DNA of 25,596 nucleotides from the NCBI GenBank assembly GCA_025996895.1, contig BNTW01000040.1, positions 1 to 25,596 on the forward strand. The letters are read 5' to 3'. Origin of the DNA: Bacteroidia bacterium. Its GTDB lineage: Bacteria > Bacteroidota > Bacteroidia > Bacteroidales > Azobacteroidaceae. This document shows, in pieces, positions 7,795 through 15,368 of the stretch. How positions within the stretch are numbered: the stretch's first letter is position 1; every line of letters begins with the position of its first letter. The position numbers and the translations under genes were made by a program. The notes under the pieces are model-generated. The model was not told the DNA's origin and made no database searches. It was given only the letters and a program-made list of their open reading frames with translations.

Positions 7795-8442
7795 ATGTTT
7801 TCAGGAATAGTAGAAGAAGCGGCGACGGTGGTCGGTCGGATGAGCGAACAGGGCAATTTACATCTGACAATAAAATGTTCGTTTTTGGATGAATTGAATA
7901 TCGACCAAAGTGTGGCACACAACGGCGTGTGTTTGACAATTGTCCGTCTGACAGACGATGGCTACACCGTAACGGCCATTAAGGAAACGTTGGACAAAAC
8001 CAATCTCGGCCTGTTGCAAGTCGGCGACAAAGTGAATTTGGAACGGAGTATGAAAATCAACGGCCGTCTGGATGGACATATTGTACAGGGGCACGTTGAT
8101 CAAACCGCCGTCTGCACGAAAGTGGAAGAAAATGCCGGCAGTTGGTACTACACGTTTGAGTATGATTTCGATCGCGAAATGGCGAAACAGGGTTACATGA
8201 CTGTCGAAAAAGGCTCGGTTTGCGTGAATGGCGTCAGTCTGACGGTGGTTAATTCCAAAGACAACAGTTTTCAGGTGGCGATTATCCCCTACACCTACGA
8301 ATTTACCAATTTCCACCAAATCAAAGCCGGCACGGTCGTCAATCTGGAGTTTGATATTATCGGAAAATATTTGAGCAAATTGAATCGGTATATAAAAGTT
8401 CGGAAACGACTTATACCTATTTTACCGAAATATCAACTATAG
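7795..8442 (+). CDS. ribE: Riboflavin synthase, alpha subunit, with abnormal C-terminal tail
   Basis: The enzyme dismutates two molecules of 6,7-dimethyl-8-ribityllumazine to riboflavin and the pyrimidinedione. Both lumazine-binding repeats are seen: the first starts MFSGIVEEAATVV with HNGVCLTIV and GHIVQGHVD; the second has GYMTVEKGSVCVNGVSLTVV and AIIPYTYEFTNF. The family core ends around FDIIGKYLSKL (about residue 197). The remaining ~18 residues (NRYIKVRKRLIPILPKYQL) are not part of the family as I know it. They are the out-of-frame reading of a T9SS sorting-domain remnant that follows. The core is complete, so the enzyme is probably functional. Promoter TATCTTTG lies at 7763-7770. Confidence 0.94.
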   Translation: MFSGIVEEAATVVGRMSEQGNLHLTIKCSFLDELNIDQSVAHNGVCLTIVRLTDDGYTVTAIKETLDKTNLGLLQVGDKVNLERSMKINGRLDGHIVQGHVDQTAVCTKVEENAGSWYYTFEYDFDREMAKQGYMTVEKGSVCVNGVSLTVVNSKDNSFQVAIIPYTYEFTNFHQIKAGTVVNLEFDIIGKYLSKLNRYIKVRKRLIPILPKYQL

Positions 8443-8582
8443 CTGCCGGCAAAGTACGAAAAATAACCGGCTATTATAATGTGAGTGGTATAAAACTGCC
8501 GAAAGAGCCGGAAAGCGGTATCTACATTATTAAATATGACAACGGAAGCAGCAAAAAAGTATTGAAATCAATCAACCGGTAA
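8379..8582 (+). pseudogene. Remnant of a type IX secretion C-terminal sorting domain
   Basis: In the frame shifted by -1 from ribE, an open frame (open from 8355) reads to a TAA at 8580-8582. It contains VRKITGYYNVSGIKL, then SGIYIIKYDNGS and KKVLK. This has the layout of a Por/T9SS type A sorting domain (TIGR04183 type): a beta-strand with Y-x-x-x-G, then a G-(I/V)-Y-I-(I/V) strand and a terminal K-V-L-K. It has no start codon or signal peptide of its own and overlaps the end of ribE. I read it as the 3' scrap of a deleted secreted-protein gene that became joined to ribE. Confidence 0.62.
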
Positions 8583-8604
8583 TTAATAAACGATTATGAT
8601 AACG

Positions 8605-8640
8605 AAATGAAGCAGCCCCAATAAGGTTGCTTTGTTTCAT
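8605..8640. terminator. Weak stem-loop between convergent ribE and AI-2E permease gene
   Basis: GCAGCC (8612-8617) pairs with GGTTGC (8625-8630), with one G-T pair and a 7-nt loop. It is flanked by AAATGAA and TTTGTTTCATT, which can extend the stem imperfectly. It sits between two convergent transcription units, where a bidirectional terminator is expected. The T-run is interrupted. Confidence 0.4.
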
Positions 8641-8646
8641 TGTATT

Positions 8647-9651
8647 TTACGTCAGAAACTCCCGCTTGTAGATTCTGACCAGCAAGAAGAAGGAGGAAAT
8701 GACTAACGGGCCGAAAATAATGCCCCAAAATCCGAATAAATTCATACCTAAAATAATTCCGAAAAGCGTGACAAGCGGATGAACGTTCGCTTGTTTCTGC
8801 AACAACATCATGCGGATACCATTATCTATATATGAAATCACGCAGGCACCATATATAATAAGGATAATTCCCTGCCAAACCGCCCCACCCATCATTAAAT
8901 TGATAGCCAAAGGCACCCAAATTCCGCCTGTGCCAATCACTGGAACTAATCCGAAAAAGGCAGTGATAAGTCCCCAAATGACCGGGTCGCCTGCGTTTAA
9001 AAACCAATAAGCCAAAGCGGCCGCCAAGCCCTGCCCCACCATAATCAGCGGTATGCCAATGGCATTGCTGAGTATCATGCTGTGCACCGAACTTTTTAAC
9101 AAACGGATACTGTCGGACGACATCGGTAAAAAATCTTCTATCCCTCTTTCAAACTCCCTGCTTTGATTTAACAGGAAGAAAAGCACAAACATCATCATAA
9201 TCACGTTGGCCAACACACTGCCCGAAGCAGTCAAAACACCAGGCAATATGCTTCCTACAACCGACAGGCCTTTTTGGATTACTTCTTCGGAGAAAATATT
9301 ATACCCCCATTTCTGAATAACCAAATCATGAATATTATGCAGATTACTTACAATTACCTGCGGATCGAAACTTTTCAGTTTATTGAAGAGAACTGAAACT
9401 AATCCGCCGATTACCAATAAGATAAAGAGAAACGAGAGTATCATTAAAACGGCCGTTGCGAGTGTATTGCTCCAGCCTTTTTTCAGTAAGTATCGATGCG
9501 GTTTGCGCAAAATCATATAAATCGTAAATCCACCCAGCACAGAGCTGACAAAATAACTCAATTCCCCGATAATCACACAGGCTAAAAACACGATTATCAG
9601 CAAAAAGCCGATTTGCTTGATGTTTTCATTAAAATGTTTTCCTTCGTACAT
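8647..9651 (-). CDS. AI-2E family (UPF0118/PerM-like) membrane permease
   Basis: The 334-residue polytopic protein has the AI-2E/PerM family layout. Two hydrophobic segments lie at the N-terminus (about 13-48), then a third, then a soluble segment around KLKSFDPQVIVSNLHNI (95-130), and then further membrane segments. The family's conserved C-terminal region contains FFGLVPVIGTGGIWVPLAI and the final pair around LGMNLFGFWGIIFGPLV. Family members have been linked to autoinducer-2 export or to cation/proton exchange in different bacteria, so the substrate here cannot be given. It begins 1 nt after the galE stop and is the last gene of the lysA-led unit. Confidence 0.88.
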   Translation of the reverse strand: MYEGKHFNENIKQIGFLLIIVFLACVIIGELSYFVSSVLGGFTIYMILRKPHRYLLKKGWSNTLATAVLMILSFLFILLVIGGLVSVLFNKLKSFDPQVIVSNLHNIHDLVIQKWGYNIFSEEVIQKGLSVVGSILPGVLTASGSVLANVIMMMFVLFFLLNQSREFERGIEDFLPMSSDSIRLLKSSVHSMILSNAIGIPLIMVGQGLAAALAYWFLNAGDPVIWGLITAFFGLVPVIGTGGIWVPLAINLMMGGAVWQGIILIIYGACVISYIDNGIRMMLLQKQANVHPLVTLFGIILGMNLFGFWGIIFGPLVISSFFLLVRIYKREFLT

Positions 9652-9652
9652 T

Positions 9653-10672
9653 TTATTTTAATTTTAACTGCCAATTCCACGCCGACCGCAATGTATCTTC
9701 AATGGTTTCTTTTGCTGTCCAGCCTAACACTTCATTTGCTCGCCGCGGATTTGCCCAGATTTTTTCGATGTCGCCTTCGCGCCGGCCGACGATTTTGTGA
9801 GGAACTTTTACGCCGGTCGCTTGCTCAAAACTGTTAATTAACTGCAAGACTGACAATCCTTTACCTGTCCCCAAATTAAAATATTCCAACTGTTCGTCCG
9901 AACGATTTTCCAACATGCGCTCGATAGCGACCACATGCGCCTTTGCCAAATCCACTACATTGATATAATCACGAATGCAAGAGCCGTCGGGTGTATTATA
10001 ATCGTTGCCGAAAACGGACAATTCTTTACGAATGCCGATAGCCGTCTGCGTCAGAAACGGAACAAGATTTTGCGGCACGCCGTTCGGTAATTCGCCGATT
10101 TCGGCCGACGGATGCGCACCTATCGGATTGAAATAACGCAAGATAATGCTTTTATAGGATGCGCCCGCATGGATAGCGTCGCGAATAAATTCTTCGTTGA
10201 TTTGCTTGGTGTTACCGTAAGGCGACAAAGCCGGCTGAATGGGTGCGGTTTCATCGACCGGCAACCGTTCGGGCTGACCATAAACCGTGCAGGAAGAAGA
10301 AAAGACAATGCCTTTTACGTCGTATTCCGGCATTAATTCCAGCAAATTCAGCAGGGAAACCAAGTTATTACGATAATACAGCAACGGTTTATGCACAGAC
10401 TCGCCCACCGCTTTGCTGGCAGCAAAATGGATAATGCCTTTGATGTCCGGATATTTTTTGAAAACAGTCGTCAAGACAGCTTTATTCACACAATCGACTT
10501 GTTCAAAAGCCGGACGAATGCCGGTGATTTTTTCAATTCCGTCGATTATTTCCACCTTAGAATTGGATAAATTATCTACAATAATCACCTCATAACCAGC
10601 ATTTTGCAACTCAACCGTCGTATGTGATCCAATGTATCCAGCTCCGCCCGTTACTAAAATCCTACCTTTCAT
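9653..10672 (-). CDS. galE: UDP-glucose 4-epimerase
   Basis: The 339-residue extended SDR enzyme interconverts UDP-glucose and UDP-galactose (possibly also the N-acetyl forms). The NAD-binding GxxGxxG motif is GGAGYIGSHT (8-17). The catalytic serine region is SSSCTVYGQP and the YxxxK pair is in SPYGNTKQ. The family segments ILRYFNPIGAHPSAEIGE and SCIRDYINVVDLAKAH follow, with RREGDIEKIWANPRRA near the C-terminus. Length is normal for Bacteroidetes GalE. It sits 3 nt after the gtrA-like gene and 1 nt before the permease. With the GT2 and GtrA genes it probably supplies or remodels sugar donors for surface glycans. Confidence 0.95.
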   Translation of the reverse strand: MKGRILVTGGAGYIGSHTTVELQNAGYEVIIVDNLSNSKVEIIDGIEKITGIRPAFEQVDCVNKAVLTTVFKKYPDIKGIIHFAASKAVGESVHKPLLYYRNNLVSLLNLLELMPEYDVKGIVFSSSCTVYGQPERLPVDETAPIQPALSPYGNTKQINEEFIRDAIHAGASYKSIILRYFNPIGAHPSAEIGELPNGVPQNLVPFLTQTAIGIRKELSVFGNDYNTPDGSCIRDYINVVDLAKAHVVAIERMLENRSDEQLEYFNLGTGKGLSVLQLINSFEQATGVKVPHKIVGRREGDIEKIWANPRRANEVLGWTAKETIEDTLRSAWNWQLKLK

Positions 10673-10675
10673 TTT

Positions 10676-11086
10676 TTATTTGAATGTATAATATTTATTG
10701 CATAAAAAATTAAATCCTGTGTAAAAAACAATTCCTATCAGCTGGCAGATATAAGCCGGAATACCGGAATAGGCGTTTAGCAACATAACCAGCAGTAATT
10801 GAGGAATATAGCAAATCAGAAAAGCAGCGATAAATCGCAAAAAATCGGCTTTCCAATTTTTTTGACTGCCGAACGTCCAGCGACGATTCCAAACAAAACT
10901 GTTAATCAAGCCCACGACATAACCCACGACATTGGATACAGAAGCCGCCGTAGATGAAGCCGTTTGACCGCTTTGCAAGTTGAAAACCCAATGTAACATC
11001 AACCAAATAACGACAGCCGTCAGCAAGGTATTCACAATTCCTACTATTCCGTACTTAAACGCCTGAATGATAAACTTTTTAGCCAT
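10676..11086 (-). CDS. GtrA-like membrane protein
   Basis: The protein of 136 residues (from the ATG at 11086) has four hydrophobic segments and the GtrA family pattern. FKYGIVGIVNTLLTAVVIWL is the first helix. NVVGYVVGLINSFVWNRRWTF carries the conserved N-x-x-WNRRWTF loop. The end is FNFLCNKYYTFK. Family members are proposed to flip undecaprenyl-linked sugars or assist O-antigen and arabinogalactan modification. An in-frame ATG at 11122 would add 12 residues (MTKKIFGENCNG) but would overlap the upstream gene by 44 nt. The MAKKFIIQAFKYG start overlaps it by only 8 nt and matches the family start better. Confidence 0.85.
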   Translation of the reverse strand: MAKKFIIQAFKYGIVGIVNTLLTAVVIWLMLHWVFNLQSGQTASSTAASVSNVVGYVVGLINSFVWNRRWTFGSQKNWKADFLRFIAAFLICYIPQLLLVMLLNAYSGIPAYICQLIGIVFYTGFNFLCNKYYTFK

Positions 11087-11804
11087 TCCGTTGCAATTCT
11101 CTCCGAATATCTTCTTTGTCAAACACTTTTACGTTCGTAATAATAAAATGGTCGTTGATAAAATCGCCGTATTGATTGCATTCTTCGATAGCACGCGCCA
11201 AAGAATATTTCACATCGGCCTGAAAATCAAGCAGAAACAAAATATTGAAATAATTGTCTTCTATTTTTATTTCTTCCACAATTCCCTGACTTTTATTAAT
11301 ACTGTATAAAAATTCTTTTTCAATCAAATCGCGCTGGTAGTCGGAAAAAACTTTTAAACGATTGGATTTGAAAAAAGCGTAATAACGCAGTTTAGTCCCT
11401 TTTCCGCCCAGACCGGTCGAAATAAAGATTTTTTTCTCACCTGAAAATTCAAATTCCAGTGTGATTTTTGCTTGCGCCAACGACAGGGAAGCCCACTCTT
11501 TCAATTCTTTGTCCTGCACTTCTTCACCGTAATTTTCCAACGCGCGATAGGCTTTCACATCGCCCGAAATGGCCATAGCTGCCATTAAAATCTTTTTTTC
11601 TTTCAAAGAAGTATCGTCCGATTGCAAGATTGCGACTTGTTCTTCCGCCGTCAGATTTAAATCGCTTTCTCGTATTTTTTCCATGTAACGAAAATACTCC
11701 ATCTGTTTGTCAACCGAAAGAGTCGTATCCAACACACACAGGCTTCCGTCTATGCTCGCCAACGAATTTTGCAATTCCTTTAATATAGAGTCATCGTTTC
11801 TCAT
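11079..11804 (-). CDS. Conserved-looking protein of unknown function
   Basis: I do not recognise the family of this 241-residue soluble protein. It has no signal peptide or membrane segment. Residues about 50-110 are helical and resemble HEAT-type alpha repeats (LTAEEQVAILQSDD, LKEKKILMAAMAISGD, AYRALENYG). The second half looks alpha/beta, with KITLEFEFSGEKKIFISTG, LRYYAFFKSNR, then NYFNILFLLDF. It overlaps the GT2 gene by 14 nt upstream and the gtrA-like gene by 8 nt downstream, so it is firmly part of the lysA/glycan operon and its base composition matches. A cytoplasmic role linked to envelope synthesis is inferred from position only. Confidence 0.75.
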   Translation of the reverse strand: MRNDDSILKELQNSLASIDGSLCVLDTTLSVDKQMEYFRYMEKIRESDLNLTAEEQVAILQSDDTSLKEKKILMAAMAISGDVKAYRALENYGEEVQDKELKEWASLSLAQAKITLEFEFSGEKKIFISTGLGGKGTKLRYYAFFKSNRLKVFSDYQRDLIEKEFLYSINKSQGIVEEIKIEDNYFNILFLLDFQADVKYSLARAIEECNQYGDFINDHFIITNVKVFDKEDIRRELQRNG

Positions 11805-12948
11805 ATTTCCAATTATAATCTTTTTTTCCTCTTAATCGCTGGTAAAGATAGAAATATCCATCGACAAAAACCTGAATGCAATCAAAAAAGAACAAAGTAA
11901 CGTAAAATTTTCGCAAATTCAATGCACTTGCAGTTTTATTTATCACAAAATATTGGGTGTATAATCGCGTCAGGAAAAAAAACAGCGCAGCAGCAGGCAA
12001 CACCAAATCCGGCAAGCCGGCAACAATCACCGCCACTGCCAGCAGATAGAACAAAATCCGTGTGAGTTGTTCGCCTCGCCAAAAAAGAAGCGGAAATGTT
12101 TCGTAAAACCGGCGGGTGAGCATTCGTCTGATTTTCAGCTCTTTCCAGACAAAATTTTCATTCATATCCACCTGTATTACGCTTTCGGGCGTCAGTTCGA
12201 CGGCGACATTTTTGTTGGAAGCAATGTCCTCTATAAACAAATCGTTTTCGCCGGCATCCAAAAAATTAGAACGCACAAAACCTTTTTCCTGAAAAAAATG
12301 CTGCTTGTGGTAGGCATAATTCCGGTTGTCGGCCTGATAAGCATGCCCTTTCAACGTCAACGCCACCATTTGCAAATCGGAAAAGAAATAATCGTAAGCG
12401 GCATAAGCCGACGACGATTTTTCTAACGTACTGAAACCCAACACGATCGATTTTTTATCGGTAAAATGACGCGCCATTCGCCGTATCCAATCTTTCCCCA
12501 CCGGACGACAATCGGCTTCCGTAAATAATAAGGTATCATAATGAGCGGCTTTAATGCCGACAGTCAAACTCAATTTTTTGCGTCCCAAATTTTTCGTTCC
12601 ATCGGGAATATAGGTATGATACAAGCGTGGATATTGATAATCGAGCCGTTTCATCACATCATCCGTATCATCGTTTGAGCCGCTATTCACAAAAATCACT
12701 TCGTATTCGGGATAATCCTGTTCCAAAATAGACGGTAGATATTGTTCCAGATTCCGGGCTTCATTTTTGGCGCAAATGATCACTGAAACCGGCGGTTGAT
12801 TGGAAGGCAACGTGATTTTTCCCTTCTGCACCGCCCGCTGATAAAAATACGGACTTGCCAGATAACACCAATAATAAATCAACTGGACAATCCAACAGCA
12901 CGCAAGTGCGGAAAGCAAAATAATTTCGACCGTCGTAAAAATTTCCAT
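11791..12948 (-). CDS. Membrane-anchored family 2 glycosyltransferase
   Basis: The 385-residue protein has one N-terminal membrane helix (IFTTVEIILLSALACCWIVQ). A GT2 domain follows, with PPVSVIICAKNEARNLEQYL, the acidic nucleotide-sugar site VNSGSNDDTDD, and the DxD-like TEADCRP. A conserved acidic segment DAGENDLFIED comes next, and then C-terminal membrane helices (about 290-350). It most resembles processive-type or surface-polysaccharide GT2 enzymes acting at the inner membrane; donor and acceptor are unknown. I use ATG 12948, 2 nt after the lysA stop. A longer frame to 13110 would run 160 nt back into lysA with no family resemblance. Confidence 0.88.
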   Translation of the reverse strand: MEIFTTVEIILLSALACCWIVQLIYYWCYLASPYFYQRAVQKGKITLPSNQPPVSVIICAKNEARNLEQYLPSILEQDYPEYEVIFVNSGSNDDTDDVMKRLDYQYPRLYHTYIPDGTKNLGRKKLSLTVGIKAAHYDTLLFTEADCRPVGKDWIRRMARHFTDKKSIVLGFSTLEKSSSAYAAYDYFFSDLQMVALTLKGHAYQADNRNYAYHKQHFFQEKGFVRSNFLDAGENDLFIEDIASNKNVAVELTPESVIQVDMNENFVWKELKIRRMLTRRFYETFPLLFWRGEQLTRILFYLLAVAVIVAGLPDLVLPAAALFFFLTRLYTQYFVINKTASALNLRKFYVTLFFFDCIQVFVDGYFYLYQRLRGKKDYNWKYEKR

Positions 12949-12950
12949 TT

Positions 12951-14105
12951 TTATAATAAATCCGAAAAATAAGATTGGGGTAACTGCCGGCAGTTGTATT
13001 GCGAAGCCATAATTTCGCCATACGCGCCCGCCGAACGAATGGCAACAAAATCGCCCCGATGTGTCTTGTTCAGGTCGATTTGCTTGGCAAAACAATCCGA
13101 AGATTCGCAAATCGGACCGACTACATCGTACGTTTCTTGAGGCTCTTCCGAGCTTATATTCTCAATTTTATGATAAGCTTCGTAAAACGCCGGACGAATT
13201 AGCTCGGTAAATCCCGCGTCTAACACCACAAATTTTTTCACACTGCCTTCTTTCACATACAGCACTTTGGAAATCAGGCTTCCACATTGTCCGACAATAG
13301 AACGTCCCGGCTCGAAATGGACTTGTTGATTGGGCAAAACCGGAAAATGTTTATGAAAAACCTCAAAATATTCCTTAAAATCGGGAATAGAATTGCGATT
13401 GGGATGGTCATAATCAATACCCAAGCCACCACCGAAATTGATATGTTCGACCGTAATTTTCCGCTTTGCCAACTGTTGTTGAATTTCAATCACCCGATTA
13501 CACAAGGCTTGAAAAGGCTCTAAATCCGTCAGTTGCGATCCGATATGAAAATGTATGCCTATCAATTGAACGGAAGCAAGCGTTTCCAAGCAGTCCAGCA
13601 CCTTATCCAATTGGTCTAAATTGATGCCGAACTTATTCTCTTTCAGGCCGGTAGTGATATGGTGGTGCGTATGCGCATTCACTTCGGGATTAATCCGCAA
13701 CGCGACTCGCGCGATTTTTCCTTTCGCTGTTGCCAATTCATTAATCACTTCCAATTCGGGAATGGACTCGGCATTGAAGCAAAAAATATTTTTGTCTAAT
13801 CCCAAGTTAATTTCCCAATCAGCCTTCCCCACCCCTGCAAAAACAATTTTTTCGGATGGAAAACCCGCATTTAAAGCCGCTTGAATTTCACCTCCACTCA
13901 CGCAATCCGCCCCCAAACCCTGTTCGCGGATAATGGAAAGAATACGCGGATTAGCATTTGCCTTCACGGCATAATGAATATGATAATTGTATTTATTTGC
14001 CTCTGTATTAATGTTTTTCAACGTTTCACGCAACAACTCCGTATTATAAAAATAAAAAGGTGTCTGTATTTGCCTGAATTTATCTATCGGAAAAATGCCT
14101 TTCAT
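12951..14105 (-). CDS. lysA: Diaminopimelate decarboxylase
   Basis: The 384-residue PLP enzyme converts meso-diaminopimelate to L-lysine. It has the fold type III barrel with the PLP lysine K48 in HYAVKANANP, the phosphate-binding glycine loop FGGGLGIDYDHP, the EPGRSIV motif, the active-site cysteine segment CESSDCFAK, and the C-terminal AGAYGEIMASQYNCR. All are signatures of DAP decarboxylase rather than ornithine or arginine decarboxylase. At 384 residues it is on the short side but typical for Bacteroidetes. It is first in a six-gene tight unit and is driven by a good promoter (-7 TATCTTTG at 14138-14131; -33 TTG near 14161). lysC fusion partners are absent. Confidence 0.95.
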   Translation of the reverse strand: MKGIFPIDKFRQIQTPFYFYNTELLRETLKNINTEANKYNYHIHYAVKANANPRILSIIREQGLGADCVSGGEIQAALNAGFPSEKIVFAGVGKADWEINLGLDKNIFCFNAESIPELEVINELATAKGKIARVALRINPEVNAHTHHHITTGLKENKFGINLDQLDKVLDCLETLASVQLIGIHFHIGSQLTDLEPFQALCNRVIEIQQQLAKRKITVEHINFGGGLGIDYDHPNRNSIPDFKEYFEVFHKHFPVLPNQQVHFEPGRSIVGQCGSLISKVLYVKEGSVKKFVVLDAGFTELIRPAFYEAYHKIENISSEEPQETYDVVGPICESSDCFAKQIDLNKTHRGDFVAIRSAGAYGEIMASQYNCRQLPQSYFSDLL

Positions 14106-14139
14106 TTAAGAATGTTTTTTATTTGACGCGCAAAGATAG

Positions 14140-14151
14140 ACGGAAATCCGT
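14140..14151. repeat. Inverted repeat ACGGA-AA-TCCGT between divergent promoters
   Basis: Five-base arms separated by AA lie exactly between the lysA and zupT -7 elements. This is a possible operator, but it is short and could be chance. Confidence 0.35.
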
Positions 14152-14158
14152 ATATTTG
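14151..14158 (+). promoter_or_regulatory. Promoter -7 element for zupT
   Basis: TATATTTG is a perfect TAnnTTTG match 25 bp before the zupT ATG. A TTTG at 14122-14125 is 25 nt upstream, slightly beyond the usual -33 spacing. Confidence 0.6.
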
Positions 14159-14182
14159 CAATAATAATTTATACGAAAAGTT

Positions 14183-14980
14183 ATGTTTTCTCATTCGCAA
14201 ATTTTGTTTGCCTTTTTCCTGACGGTAATAGCGGGTTTATCGACCGGTATCGGGAGTTTAATCGCTTTGATAGCGAAGAAAACCAACACGAATTTTCTGA
14301 GTATTTCGCTGGGATTTTCGGCGGGAATCATGATTTACGTTTCGTTTATGGAGATGATGCCTCAGGCGTTGGGCGAACTGACGCTCGCGCATGGCGAAAA
14401 AATAGGTACGCTCTATCTTATTCTCGCATTTTTTGCCGGCATTATTTTTATCAACTTGATTGACTTTCTCATTCCCGAAAACATCAATCCGCACGAGGCG
14501 CACGCGGTCGAGGAAATGCAAAACAGCGAACGGCTGAAACGGACAGGAATTATCGTCGCGCTGTCAATTGCGATACACAATTTCCCCGAAGGCATTGCTA
14601 CCTTCACGTCTGCACTCAATTCGTTGGACGTGGCTATTCCGATTACCGTCGCGATTGCCATTCACAATATTCCCGAAGGAATTGCCGTTGCCGTCCCAAT
14701 TTATCACGCCACCGGAAACCGCAAAAAAGCCTTTTGGTATTCGTTTTTGTCGGGTTTGGCCGAGCCGTTGGGTGCCTTGCTGGCGTTCATTTTCCTGATG
14801 CGCTTCTGGACGCCTGTCCTCAACGGATTGATTTTAGCAGCCGTAGCGGGCATTATGGTCTTCATTTCGCTGGATGAATTGTTGCCGAGCGCAGAAAAAT
14901 ACGGAAAACACCACCTTTCCATCACCGGCGTAGTGCTGGGCATGGCGGTGATGGCAGTGAGTTTGTTTTTGTTTATATGA
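14183..14980 (+). CDS. zupT: ZIP-family metal transporter (ZupT)
   Basis: The 265-residue inner-membrane protein imports zinc and probably other divalent metals. The hallmark ZIP metal-binding motifs are both present: HNFPEG (132-137) in TM4 and HNIPEG (161-166) in TM5. Earlier, the TM2 segment has FSAGIMIYVSFMEMMPQA, typical of the ZupT subgroup. A His/Glu-rich cytoplasmic loop (NPHEAHAVEEMQ, about 102-113) lies before TM4. Eight membrane helices fit. It is divergent from lysA, with no obvious functional link. An inverted repeat between the promoters could be a regulator site, but I cannot assign it to Zur. Confidence 0.94.
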   Translation: MFSHSQILFAFFLTVIAGLSTGIGSLIALIAKKTNTNFLSISLGFSAGIMIYVSFMEMMPQALGELTLAHGEKIGTLYLILAFFAGIIFINLIDFLIPENINPHEAHAVEEMQNSERLKRTGIIVALSIAIHNFPEGIATFTSALNSLDVAIPITVAIAIHNIPEGIAVAVPIYHATGNRKKAFWYSFLSGLAEPLGALLAFIFLMRFWTPVLNGLILAAVAGIMVFISLDELLPSAEKYGKHHLSITGVVLGMAVMAVSLFLFI

Positions 14981-14999
14981 AGAATTTATTATAATTTTG
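14967..14999 (+). promoter_or_regulatory. Promoter upstream of DUF4160 remnant / DUF2442 / hut genes
   Basis: TTTG (14968-14971), a 20-nt spacer and TAATTTTG (14992-14999) form a well-spaced Bacteroidetes promoter. The -33 part lies inside the 3' end of zupT. I found no perfect -7 element between here and hutU, so this promoter may drive the hut genes. Confidence 0.6.
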
Positions 15000-15032
15000 C
15001 AAGACTGATTATAAACGAAAAATATATACAGT

Positions 15033-15128
15033 ATGCCACAAATTAGCAGATTTTACGGATTAATAATATTTTTGTGGGAGAAAGCACAAAAAGGTGAAAA
15101 TTTGGATTTTATAGAGCCATTAAAATAG
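15033..15128 (+). pseudogene. DUF4160 gene with in-frame internal deletion
   Basis: The 31-residue frame starts MPQISRFYGLIIF, the N-terminus of DUF4160 proteins. It then jumps directly to WEKAQKGENLDFIEPLK, which resembles their C-terminus. Intact family members are about 75-90 residues, and the middle, including the conserved PPHFH motif, is missing. The junction (about F13-W15) keeps the frame, so a 31-residue peptide could still be made. It is followed after 6 nt by an intact DUF2442 gene, the usual partner. The family assignment is from memory of these short motifs. Confidence 0.6.
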
Positions 15129-15134
15129 TAAATT

Positions 15135-15365
15135 ATGTTTTTAGAAGTATCAAAAGCTAAATACTTGGATCATTATCGTTTGTTACTCACATTTAACAAC
15201 GGTATCGAAAAAACTGTTGATTTGAAAAATGAATTGCATGGAGAAGTTTTTAAACCACTCCAGCAATTAGATTTTTTCAAAAAATTTCAAGTACCATACA
15301 ATACGGTGGAATGGGAAAACGGCGCAGATTTTGCACCGGAATATCTATATGAAATAGGTGTTTGA
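15135..15365 (+). CDS. DUF2442 family protein
   Basis: The 76-residue protein has the DUF2442 layout: strand-turn-strand DHYRLLLTFNNGIEKTVDLKN, a central helix VFKPLQQLDFFKKF, and the conserved terminal segment TVEWENGADFAPEYLYEIG. DUF2442 genes are commonly paired with DUF4160 genes in what look like toxin-antitoxin-type or mobile gene pairs, though the biochemical role is not settled as far as I know. Here the DUF4160 partner has lost its core. The TGA is only 3 nt before the hutU start, so the pair has become the leader of the hut operon. Confidence 0.82.
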   Translation: MFLEVSKAKYLDHYRLLLTFNNGIEKTVDLKNELHGEVFKPLQQLDFFKKFQVPYNTVEWENGADFAPEYLYEIGV

Positions 15366-15368
15366 TTC

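Larger units (their letters stand above)
14131..14161 (-). promoter_or_regulatory. Promoter for the lysA-led operon
   Basis: On the minus strand TTG (14161-14159) is followed after 20 nt by TATCTTTG (14138-14131), a full Bacteroidetes -33/-7 pair. The lysA ATG at 14105 lies about 25 nt downstream of the -7 element. Confidence 0.7.

Noticed and set aside
12949..13110. N-terminal extension of the GT2 glycosyltransferase to 13110
   Set aside because: It would lie entirely within lysA in another frame and shows no membrane or GT2 features; ATG 12948 directly follows the lysA stop.
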